Part shown: piece after piece, positions 51,900 to 61,937 of the stretch
How positions within the stretch are numbered: the first letter of the stretch is position 1
Layout: each line of letters opens with the position of its first letter
From: Dendrobium chrysotoxum
Taxonomy: Eukaryota > Streptophyta > Magnoliopsida > Asparagales > Orchidaceae
Direction of reading: 5' to 3'
Assembly: GCA_019925795.1 (NCBI GenBank)
Contig: CM034314.1
Coordinates: 78,178,780 to 78,242,779, forward strand
Length of the DNA stretch: 64,000 nucleotides
Notes under the pieces: model-generated
Database searches by the model: none
What the model was told of the DNA's origin: nothing
The model's input: only the letters and a program-made list of their open reading frames with translations
Made by a program: the position numbers and the translations under genes

Positions 51900-54491
51900 C
51901 ATTTCTGAATTATATAATTTCTTCTCTAATCAAACTATTTGCAAATCTTTTTCTCAATAAAAAATTCATCAAACCTCATCTTGAAATATCAAAATTTATC
52001 TTCTCACATCTAAGATTGAGCACTGTAGAGTTGTAATAGCTTGTATTTTGACCTAGTCAAATAGTTTTTTTAGGAGTCATTATAAGTTTAAATCATAAAT
52101 TTTCATCTTTTTCATAATATATATATTGTAGTGATTTAATTACACTAATTTTTTCATAATTGGGCATTGGTGTAAATCTTTAAAAAATTAACACATGTTT
52201 GTATAAGTGTAGATTTTGGGACAACCATGTGTCCGTTTTACAAAAAAAAAAAGTATTCATTTTACAAACTAATTTCACCAAAAAATTTTAAATAAAATAA
52301 GATATTTTATAAATATTTTTTATAATTTTTGAAGCCCCAAAAAGATTTATATAAATTTTGTATTAAAAACTAAATAAATTATATAGTCATATTTATATTA
52401 TATTATTATTTTATTATAAATATCTCTGATCATTAACAAAATTAATTAAAGCTTTTAATCTCTATATTCCATTCAGCTAACAGAGAAGAATTAGAGGAAA
52501 AATGAGAGAATAGTAAGGAGAGAGAAAAAATAGGTTAGGATTTGGAGATCATAGAGCGATTTTCATCAATCGATCCTGTTGGGAGATTTGCTCATCTCAT
52601 TGTAAGAACCATTATCCTATTTATAATTTAATAATTTGGTATTTTTAGAATTTTTTTGATTAAATTTGTATTTATGTTATAAAAAAATAAAAATAATTTT
52701 GTATTGGTAAATCTTTTACCGTATAATTTTTATATGTTATAGAGATTGATATTATGAACGTTTTGAGTATTTATTTAAGATTTTTTTTATCGGGTGATTT
52801 AAAAAAAAACAATAATTTTTACCGTTCAAAAATTTATTTTGACATATAAAAATAGTATTTTAGTTCAATTAAAGCTTCAGAATATTATTATATAGATTTT
52901 TTGATAAATTAAATTAATTTTTGAAAATATGAATTTATGCTCAGTAAGGTTTTTTGTTACACATCGTTAGGATATTCTGACACTTTATAAATTAAGTTCA
53001 ATTATGTTTTATTTACTACAATGCATTGAAAATGAATTTGTATATGTGATTGAGTAATAGCTGATCGCTATTAATGTTATAATATTGTGATAATAATATG
53101 TGTGCGTGTAAAAGATAACTAATGAATAGTTGACATATTAGTTGGAGATTGACTGACCTGTACAGTATGGTAGACCGACGAGCATTCTTTTAAATACTAT
53201 GATTTAGTGTTATCCGATACAATGATATAACGGTTGAGAGTTATAAGGAGTTATTATTATACCATCGGACAAAGACTGATGATTATGTTTACTAAGCTAA
53301 CGTTTTACTAATACAAACACAATACTAAGAAAACACCTATTATGCTGGAATTTTTTTACTTATTTAGTATGACTACTGAAATACATATCATTCAGACATT
53401 ATTTTTATTATTGTATAGATTTATTTTTACTACACGGATTTACAATTACTATATTATTTTACTTCTCTTAACACTAATTTTACTGTTACCGATATGAACA
53501 CTGATACTATTTCATACTGTTGATTCACTGAACTGATACTGAATATGTGACATACTAGAGCATATGATATACTGAGCATATGATTAAAATACTGATTTGA
53601 TACTGATATAAAATAGTTGGATAGCACGTGTATATCATTATAGGATTTTACTATATTAATATGATTATGACAATCTTTAACAATGCTTTGATTTTATCAC
53701 TTTATATTATTTTTTTACTGATTGATAGTACTGATATGATGAATGCTTCGACACCCGTACAGGTTTACTAGCCTCCCCGATGTACTGTTTTACTAGCTTC
53801 CTACTGCTTACAAATTCTACTGGTATTGTATATGAGTTTTATTATTTATGCACTGATTCTTGATCATATGACTGTTATTATTATGAATTAACTGATGACA
53901 TGCATACTATTTCTTTACCGTGCTTTGAATTTATTTATAAGATTTTAGTGATATGCTGGACTATTTAGCTCATTATATGTGGTTTAAAAAATTGTCAGTC
54001 AGGGAAGTAGGTCAGGAGTGTGAGATTAATCAGGATTTCTCAGGTTTTGTTTCTTTTTTATTTTAGTTATTCTTTTGTACTCATGAATGAAAGAATATAT
54101 TGTGATTATATGATTCCTGAATATTATATATAATTTATTTTGGGTTAATGAATATAGATGCGTATTAATGTTTTGAATTATAGAAATTAAGTTAGATAGC
54201 TCTGGTGTTTTTAATAAATGATAAAAGAAAGAATATTTCAAATTAGATTTTGGGGCGTGATAAGAGTAACCATTATTATGTGTAGTTTTAAAATTCCTTG
54301 GGAGAAGTTAATGGATTATGGCCACAGAGAACTATATGTTTGAAACAATGATGACAGTTAGAAGTGAAGTTGCTTAGCCTTCTTAAATACTTCATGTTCT
54401 TCAAACTTTATGATTTTCTCTAATCATCCCTAGCTATAGATGTTACTTTTACAATGTAGTGTCTTTGTATAAGAATAATATGCTTGAAAAT

Positions 54492-54496
<5 letters not shown>
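51900..54496. other. AT-rich intergenic DNA; possible solo LTR to about 54262
   Basis: The segment 53340-53800 is full of ACTGATA-type words. ACACCCGTACAGGTTTACTAG at about 53750 and TTTTGGGGCGTGATA at about 54250 resemble the R/U5 and 3' end of plant gypsy LTRs. No matching LTR partner or target duplication was found, so this is only a suggestion. Confidence 0.3.

Positions 54497-54554
<58 letters not shown>
54497..54554. repeat. (TA)n microsatellite
   Basis: A pure alternating TA run of nearly 60 bases, upstream of the copia element. Confidence 0.95.
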
Positions 54555-54557
<3 letters not shown>

Positions 54558-54837
54558 AAACTAATCGGATGAATTAATTCATCCAAGACAATTTAGAAAA
54601 AATAAATTTAACCCTAAGACTTGAACACTATTCAAATCTATTTTCAAACATCTATATTGAGGCAATTATTAAAATAATTTTTAATAGAGGTTCACACTAA
54701 GTTTGAACATAAGTTCAAATTAAGTTCGAACATGATTTGAATCTAGTTCAAACATATATTTGAACCTAATTCAACTCTCTATTTTAAAACTAACATTCAA
54801 AATATAGGATTCACTAAGAAGTTTGAACTAACTTTAG

Positions 54838-55063
54838 TATTAGAACACAAGAATATAACATAATTACATTTATGTTTATAGTGTGTACCTGCTTATGACG
54901 TGTAAGTGTATGGTTGGTTCATCTGTTCTTGAACTGTACACTCCAAGGTCTATTTAATAAGACCGGTACAAGGCTGTAAGATACATTGGATAATAAGAAG
55001 TCTTTCTCTTATCTTGTATGCTTCTGATATTCTTCTATATTCTTTAGTTCTTTAGTTTCTACA
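54838..55063 (+). repeat. Copia 5' LTR
   Basis: Starts TATTAGAACACAAG and ends TTTAGTTTCTACA. It is followed directly by the primer-binding site. TATTTAATAAGACCGG (about 54951) could hold the TATA box. Confidence 0.93.
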
Positions 55064-55093
55064 TGGTATCAGTAGTAGGTATCTGATCCTTCC

Positions 55094-56020
55094 ATGGCGC
55101 ACTCCGCAACATCCCAGGTCCAACGCTTCGATCTGCAGGTCACGGAAAATCAAGATCCTTTCATCCCATCCACTCTGAAGTTTCTGGTATCAAATCTCAA
55201 GCACATAGTCACGATTCAACTCGCGCCAGATAATTACTACATATGGCGATCGCAAATCCTAAAGATTCTGCGTGTTAATGGCTTTCAAAGCTTTCTTGAT
55301 CCAAACTTTCCTACTCCCGCTCAGTTTCTGACGAATCCAGATGGTTCGTCGTCTCCTAACCCTTCTTTCTCTCAATGGCTTCTTACTGATCAAAATATCT
55401 CCGCGTCAATCTGCTCGACGATCTCATCGTCAGTTTTGGCTTATGTAATCTCTCTTGACACCACTGCTGCCATCTGGACCACCCTTGAAATCATATTTCA
55501 ATCCACTAATAGATCCAAAGTCATTCAACTCAAGAATGAACTTCACAACATTTCCCTCAAAAACTCAACTATGTCCCAATATCTCAACGAAATCAAGTCT
55601 CTGGTTGATCAAATAGCTACTGCAGGTTCAGTTGTTGACACTGAGGATATAATCCTTTACATTCTCAATGGTCTCCCTCCCTCATATCAATCCTTCAAAA
55701 CGGCCATCCGAACCATGCTAACACCCATTAGCCTTGATCAATTTTATCCTCTTCTTCTAAGCGAAGAAGTTAATCTTGCTACGGACGCAGCCCGTCTCAA
55801 TGCCGGCTCTTACCCAACACCGCGCTATTCAACTATAGAGGGTGGGGACCTAGATCTCATGGCAGAAACACTTCTAGCAACAACAGCTCCTATCGGTCCA
55901 CAGCTAACGCCAATATTATTTGCCAAATCTACTTCAAGAAGGTCCATTCGTCTCAATCGTGCTGGCATCGTCTCAACGCACAATACACTCCCTCGGCTCG
56001 AACCGCTAACAGAGCGTTGA
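55094..56020 (+). pseudogene. Copia gag
   Basis: 308 codons starting MAHSATSQVQRFDLQVTENQ, 31 bp after the LTR. It has the plant copia gag pattern: NYYIWRSQILKILRVNGF, SKVIQLKNELHNISLKNSTM, YLNEIKSLVDQIATAGSVVD and YILNGLPPSYQSFKTAIRTM. No CCHC knuckle is left before the stop, and the last 40 codons look frameshifted. Confidence 0.88.
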
Positions 56021-56324
56021 TGGCAAATTCCGATAACACTGCGACAAATTGGTTCTTGGACTCGAGGGCCTCTACGCATCTCGCCAACTCTCTTTAAAAC
56101 CTGTCGCTCTCCACGCCATATCAAAGACGCGACAACATCATGATAGGGGACGACAGCTCGGTTGACATAGCTCACACAGGGGTGGGAATTCTCCCGACCC
56201 CGTTTCGTAAGCTGAATTTATCACAGATCTTACATTCCCGTCCATTCATTACAATTTACTGTATATTTCTCAACTAACTAAGGATAATAATATATCCATT
56301 GTTTTTAATCCTTCTGGCTTTACA
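56021..56324 (+). pseudogene. Copia protease remnant
   Basis: At about 56045-56085 one frame reads NWFLDSRASTHL. This is the copia protease signature, in which DSGAS is expected. The Gly next to the catalytic Asp is Arg, so the enzyme would be dead even without the surrounding stops. Confidence 0.7.
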
Positions 56325-57028
56325 TTGAAGGACATGAAGACACAAGCAGTTCTTCTACAAGGACCTTATAAAGGAGGTCTATATGCCATTCCAATCAGAA
56401 CTTCACCTACTCATCATCACGCATTAGCAAACTCTACATCCTTGACAAAGTCTTGGCATCATCGGCTCGGCCATCCGCACAAACGGATTCTTGAGATCAT
56501 ATCTGGTTGTAATCTTAGTCTTCTACTAGGCAAACATGATTTTACTTGTCATTCTTGTAATGCATCTAAGTGTCACAAACTTATGTTTGAACATTCTGCA
56601 CATCGTCAGAACTCTCCTCTTGCTCTCATTCATTCTAATGTATGGGGCCCTGCTCCCACGGTCTCTCACCAAGGCTACATATATTACATCATTTTTGTTG
56701 ATGACTGCTCTCATTTTACGTGGTTATTTTCGCTGCGTCAAAAATATGAGGTTTTCAATGTTTTTATCGATTGTAAAACTCAAGTGGAAAAATATACTTC
56801 AAATCAAATTAAAACATTGTGAACAGATGGTGGTACGGAGTATATCAATAACTCTTTTACAAATTACTTGCACAATCATGGTATCATACACCAAATATCA
56901 TGTCCCTATACCCCAGAACAAAACGGCATAGCTGAGAGGAAACATAGACACATCATTGAGACCACCCGGACCATTCTTCTCACTACCTCGGTTTCTATAC
57001 CTATTGGCCTGATGAGGTATTAACCTCT
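56325..57028 (+). pseudogene. Copia integrase
   Basis: The GAG-pre-integrase zinc region SWHHRLGHPHKRILEIISGC with CHSCNASKCHK is followed by the core (YYIIFVDDCSHFTWLF). A TGA replaces the Arg codon just before TDGGTEY (56821-56823). YTPEQNGIAERKHRHII, which holds the catalytic Glu, is in the next frame (about 56900-56960). Confidence 0.85.
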
Positions 57029-57721
57029 GTGTATCTTATCAATCGTCTACCGTCACCCACAACAAGCAACCTGTCGCCTTTCAAAAATTTTCATGAAATA
57101 AAACCTCTGTACAATCATCTAAAGATCTTTAGGTGCGAATGCTTCCCACTCAAACCACCGCATTCTCGTCACAAACTCATGCCAAAAGCTACATCCCATG
57201 TGTTCTTAGGATATTCTGACACACATAAAGGCTATAAATGCCTCGATCCTTATACGAACAAGATCATCATATCCCGGCACACAACTTTCAATGAAAATGT
57301 GTTCCCATTCTCGTCTGTCGAATCGCAACATATTCCTGATCGGATGGATACTTCTCCGCTGCTTCTACTTCCTGTATCAGTTTCTCAGTCCACTACTGTG
57401 ACCAAGCAACCCCAACCGCACAAATCCTCACAATTTAACTCTCCGTCTGTTACTAAGAATCTTGCTACATCTCATGCAGATAACTCCACGCAACTGAATC
57501 TCTCGGCTTTGTCTCGGTCGCCTGAGCAACCAATCATGCAGTCTCACCCCATGATCACCAGACGTATGACCGGCTCTCTCAAACCCACCAACAGATTAAA
57601 TCTGCTGCACCACTACACACCAAGCACCACTCAGTCGGATCCAACAACGTATACTAAAGTAGCTAAGCATTTTGCTTGGCGTCAAGCCATGGCTACAGAA
57701 TTCCTTGCTCTTCAAAAGTAA
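57029..57721 (+). pseudogene. Copia integrase C-terminal and linker region
   Basis: 230 codons with YLINRLPSPTTSNLSPF, the LFRCECFPLKPPH-type block, SHVFLGYSDTHKGYKCLDPY and a Ser/Pro/Gln-rich linker ending at VAKHFAWRQAMATEFLALQK. The TAA after this point replaces a codon before GTWTLV. Confidence 0.85.
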
Positions 57722-57787
57722 GGAACCTGGACTCTAGTTCAACCGCCTACCAACGCCTCTATCCTGGGATGCAAATAGACGTACAAA

Positions 57788-58474
57788 ATGAAATTTCATA
57801 TTGACGGTTCGGTTACCAAATACAAGGCCAGACTGGTTACTCAAGGTAACAACCAACAATATGGACTGGACTACATGGAAACTTTCAGTCCGGTAGCTAA
57901 GCTACCAACTATAAGAATTCTTCTAGCTGTGGCTCTCTACAACAACTGGCCGGTACAACAACTCGATGTGGCAAACGCTTTTCTTCACGGACATCTTTCT
58001 GAGACATTGTATATGGCTCAACCAAAAGGGTTCGAGGATAACCAACATCCTGAATACATTTGTCATCTTCACAAAGCGATTTACAGTTTAAAACAGGCGC
58101 CGCGGCAGTGGTACAACACATTCACTACAACTCTGGTGACTCTCGGGTTTGCTCACAGTCAAGCGGATCCTTCTCTACTCGTCTACCGTAAGGACAACGT
58201 TAGAATTTATCTACTGGTGTATGTAGACGATATTCTCATTTTTGGAAATGACATGGGCATTATTACCATGATATTAGCTCAGCTAAACAAGCAATTCTCT
58301 ATGAAACACCTAGGACAAGCAAATGAATTTCTAGGCATACAGATAACCCATCACCCGAACCAATACTTCCTATCTCAGAAAAAAATATGCCTCGCAAATT
58401 CTCCAGCAAGCAAACCTCACGGAGTGCAATCCCTTAGCCAATCCTACTTGCACAAAATTATCGAAGGTATTTAA
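57788..58474 (+). pseudogene. Copia reverse transcriptase
   Basis: 228 codons with SVTKYKARLVTQGNNQQYGL, YMETFSPVAKLPTIRILLAV, QLDVANAFLHGHLSETLYMA, YSLKQAPRQWYNTF and the active site LLVYVDDILIFGND. The catalytic core is intact. The frame is lost near the C-terminus at about 58400. Confidence 0.92.
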
Positions 58475-58568
58475 TACAGAGACTACTCTTCACGATCCTA
58501 CCCTCTACCGTCGTCTCACGGGGTCCCTGCAGTATCTAACAATAACTCGTCCTGACATAGCCTATTGT

Positions 58569-59040
58569 GTGAATCAACTATCTCAACACATGCACAATCC
58601 GTTACCTCAGCATATATACCTGCTCAAACGTCTTCTCCGCTACATCAAAGGTACGTTGGATTTCAGAATACCCATAAAAAATACTAACTTAGTTCTTCAA
58701 TCTTTCTCTGATGCAGACTGGGCCGACGATCCTATATCGCGGAAATCAACATCTGGATACTGTTCCTTCCTGGGCGACACGATTATATCTTGGACAGTGA
58801 AGAAATAACACACGGTAACCAGATCATCAACTGAATCGAAATACCGGGCACTGGCGGCCCTCGCCTCCGACATAATTTGGCTTTGGAAACTCCTCCAAGA
58901 CTTCGACATCCCTCAAGAATCTCCAACAAAAATTCACTGTGACAATACTTCAGCCATCGCTCTGGCAAACAACCCGGTCTTCCATGCTCGTACTAAATAC
59001 ATTGAAATTGACCAGAAATTCATACGTGACCACATTTAAC
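58569..59040 (+). pseudogene. Copia RNase H
   Basis: YIKGTLDFRIPIKNTN, then SFSDADWADDPISRKSTSGY and FLGDTIISWTVKK, a TAA at 58806-58808, then RSSTESKYRALAALASDIIW and HCDNTSAIALANNPVFHART. These are the standard copia RNase H blocks with one stop in the middle. Confidence 0.88.
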
Positions 59041-59176
59041 AAAACAACATCTGCACTCTTCCAATCAGTACAATCGACCAAGTGGCCGACATATTTACCA
59101 AATCGTTATCAACACCTCGATTCCACAAACTACGTCTCAAACTGACGGTCATTCAACCCATCAATTTGTAGGAGCG

Positions 59177-59394
59177 TATTAGAACACAAAGATATAGCAT
59201 AATTACATTTATGTTTATAGTGTGTACTTGCTTATGACATGTAAGTGTATGGTTGATTCATCTGTTCTTGAACCATACACTCTAAGGTCTATTTAATAAG
59301 ATCGGTACAAGGCTGTATGATACATTGGATAATAAGAAGTCTTTCTCTTGTCTTGTCTGCTTCTGATATTCTTCTCTGTTCTTTAGTTTCTACA
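59177..59394 (+). repeat. Copia 3' LTR
   Basis: Starts TATTAGAACACAAAG and ends TTTCTACA, followed by TTTAG. All but its first 47 bp is included in the 622-bp triplication. Confidence 0.93.
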
Positions 59395-61089
59395 TTTAGA
59401 CATATTAAAAACAAGTCAAAACTTTATTTGAATCTTATTCAGATATATAAATGCCTGAATTAGTTCAAACAAGCTCTGCACACTGAATTTGAACCTTGTT
59501 CATTTCTATTATAACCTATGATTGTTGGTGTTGGAAGCGATGATGAATTCATTCAAACCAAAATACTAATAAATACATCAAAATTAATCTTGAACAGAAG
59601 ATTAGTAAAGGGATCACAATGAAGTGACATTGGAAGAGATCACTCATAGTTTTAGATCGTCAGAGATGGAGAAGATTGATTAGAAGAGAGAGAAGATTGA
59701 GTAGCTTTTTCGTACGAATATTTATGAGACTATGAGGGTCTATAACTCATATTGCAATAATAAATATACTTTCATTTTATTATGTGTTGTATTGCATTTT
59801 TAAAAATAAATATATTTTGAGAAATCTTCACATCAAACTGATTGCGTACTTGCTTATGACATGTAAGTGTATGGTTGATTCATCTGTTCTTGAACCGTAC
59901 ACTCTAAGGTCTATTTAATAAGATCGGTACAAGGCTGTATGATACATTGGATAATAAGAAGTCTTTCTCTTGTCTTGTCTGCTTCTGATATTCTTCTCTG
60001 TTCTTTAGTTTCTACATTTAGACATATTAAAAACAAGTCAAAACTTTATTTGAATCTTATTCAGATATATAAATGCCTGAATTAGTTCAAACAAGCTCTG
60101 CACACTGAATTTGAACCTTGTTCATTTCTATTATAACCTATGATTGTTGGTGTTGGAAGCGATGATGAATTCATTCAAACCAAAATACTAATAAATACAT
60201 CAAAATTAATCTTGAACAGAAGATTAGTAAAGGGATCACAATGAAGTGACATTGGAAGAGATCACTCATAGTTTTAGATCGTCAGAGATGGAGAAGATTG
60301 ATTAGAAGAGAGAGAAGATTGAGTAGCTTTTTCGTACGAATATTTATGAGACTATGAGGGTCTATAACTCATATTGCAATAATAAATATACTTTCATTTT
60401 ATTATGTGTTGTATTGCATTTTTAAAAATAAATATATTTTGAGAAATCTTCACATCAAACTGATTGCGTACTTGCTTATGACATGTAAGTGTATGGTTGA
60501 TTCATCTGTTCTTGAACCGTACACTCTAAGGTCTATTTAATAAGATCGGTACAAGGCTGTATGATACATTGGATAATAAGAAGTCTTTCTCTTGTCTTGT
60601 CTGCTTCTGATATTCTTCTCTGTTCTTTAGTTTCTACATTTAGACATATTAAAAACAAGTCAAAACTTTATTTGAATCTTATTCAGATATATAAATGCCT
60701 GAATTAGTTCAAACAAGCTCTGCACACTGAATTTGAACCTTGTTCATTTCTATTATAACCTATGATTGTTGGTGTTGGAAGCGATGATGAATTCATTCAA
60801 ACCAAAATACTAATAAATACATCAAAATTAATCTTGAACAGAAGATTAGTAAAGGGATCACAATGAAGTGACATTGGAAGAGATCACTCATAGTTTTAGA
60901 TCGTCAGAGATGGAGAAGATTGATTAGAAGAGAGAGAAGATTGAGTAGCTTTTTCGTACGAATATTTATGAGACTATGAGGGTCTATAACTCATATTGCA
61001 ATAATAAATATACTTTCATTTTATTATGTGTTGTATTGCATTTTTAAAAATAAATATATTTTGAGAAATCTTCACATCAAACTGATTGC
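59224..61089. repeat. 622-bp tandem triplication: copia LTR piece plus flank
   Basis: Three head-to-tail units start at about 59224, 59846 and 60468. Each contains the last ~171 bp of the copia LTR (from GTACTTGCTTATGACATG), the TTTAG duplication and ~446 bp of host flank ending CACATCAAACTGATTGC. By eye, units 2 and 3 are identical, and unit 1 differs at one or two bases near its start. The array ends where GATTGC runs on into TTTTAGG. It arose after the copia insertion and is very recent, unless it is an assembly artefact. Confidence 0.93.
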
Positions 61090-61222
61090 TTTTAGGTAAG
61101 AATATCATAATAAATCTCAAGATATATATATAATTTACTAATACATAGTTGTATATATACATCAAATGATATCTCTAACGGACAGCTGTCAGCTACCACG
61201 AAGATTTATGATAAAATGATGC

Positions 61223-61387
61223 CACGTGGATTTATCTATGCGTACTACTAGCAATGCGGTTCGGACTTGAAAATACAGTATTAAAATTCAAATAATCGGT
61301 GAAGTGAAGTGACACGTGTTGCATAAAAACTGTTCGCCCTCCTCCTATATATATCGGCTCGTCGATAGGACCGAGCGAGGGAAAGGA
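61223..61387 (+). promoter_or_regulatory. Probable promoter of the peroxiredoxin gene
   Basis: Two CACGTG G-box cores (61223-61228 and 61313-61318) precede a TATATATAT box at 61346-61354. The ATG is at 61388. With normal spacing the transcript would start at about 61376-61382, leaving a leader of only about ten bases. G-boxes are bound by bZIP/bHLH factors and often mediate ABA or light responses in plants (general knowledge). Confidence 0.6.
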
Positions 61388-61542
61388 ATGGCTCCGATAG
61401 CGGTTGGAGATACTATTCCCGATGGAAGTGTACGTAGGTTTGATGAGAATGATCGGCTCCTGCAGCTATCGATTCACTCAGTCGCCGCTGGCAAGAAGAT
61501 CGTCCTCGTAGGTGTTCCCGGCGCCTTCACCCCCACCTGCAG
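61388..61542 (+). CDS. PRXII: Type II peroxiredoxin, exon 1
   Basis: A thiol peroxidase that reduces hydrogen peroxide and alkyl hydroperoxides using thioredoxin or glutaredoxin. Exon 1 gives MAPIAVGDTIPDGSVRRFDE, then SVAAGKKIVLVGVPGAFTPT and Cys51, the peroxidatic cysteine in the PGAFTPTC signature. The start is chosen because MAPIAVGD is the usual beginning of the cytosolic plant enzymes, and no transit peptide is present. An upstream in-frame extension (from 61316) runs through the TATA box and is unlikely to be translated. The donor is AG|GTCCTC. Confidence 0.92.
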
Positions 61543-61857
61543 GTCCTCTTTAACCCTCCTCAATCTAGCTCAAATTTTCTTTGATTTTCGATCATTGGAT
61601 GGATAGATCGAAGGGTTTTTGTAGATTCTAATGATTGAGATTCTGAAGTTGAAGCAGTAATGTGGTTGGGGGTTGGAGTGGAAGAAGACAGATCTGTGTT
61701 AGGAATGAATTTTACTTGATGGATGATGAAGAATCTGACTGATCTTGTCGTCTCATCGACGAAATGTTGCTGATCGTTCTTAAAAACTCATCCAGTTTCT
61801 TCTGCACTAATTTAAGAGGAAGAAACTGACTGATTATGTTTTTGTGTGGATATGCAG

Positions 61858-61937
61858 CATACAACATGTGCCCACTTTCATCACAAGTGCTGAGGAATTA
61901 AAGTCCAAGGGTGTGGATGAGATCTTTGTTATTAGCG
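61858..61937 (+). CDS. PRXII: Type II peroxiredoxin, exon 2
   Basis: Acceptor TATGCAG and donor G|GTATGT. Joined to exon 1 it reads C51-SIQHVPTFITSAEELKSKG and then VDEIFVIS. Position 76, where cytosolic plant type II enzymes normally carry the second (resolving) Cys in a DEIICxSVND context, is Val. The remaining half, with the VNDPFVMKAW-type block, should be in a later exon, and I do not find it before 64000. Confidence 0.9.

Larger units (their letters stand above)
54838..59394 (+). mobile_element. Ty1/copia retrotransposon (complete ends, decayed)
   Basis: 4.56 kb with LTRs of 226 bp (54838-55063) and 218 bp (59177-59394). The flanking duplication is TTTAG at 54833-54837 and 59395-59399. 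The order gag, protease, integrase, RT, RNase H is the copia order. The initiator-Met primer site TGGTATCAG starts at 55064 and a purine-rich GTAGGAGCG precedes the 3' LTR. Stops and frameshifts interrupt pol at several places. Both LTRs start TATTAG instead of TGTTAG, so the variant end probably belonged to the parent element. Confidence 0.95.

Noticed and set aside
59224..61089. CRISPR-like or satellite array
   Set aside because: The unit is 622 bp with no spacers. It consists of LTR and flank sequence and has only three copies.
61316..61387. N-terminal extension of the peroxiredoxin from a GTG at 61316
   Set aside because: It would translate the G-box/TATA region, lacks an ATG, and the protein start MAPIAVGD is standard for the family.
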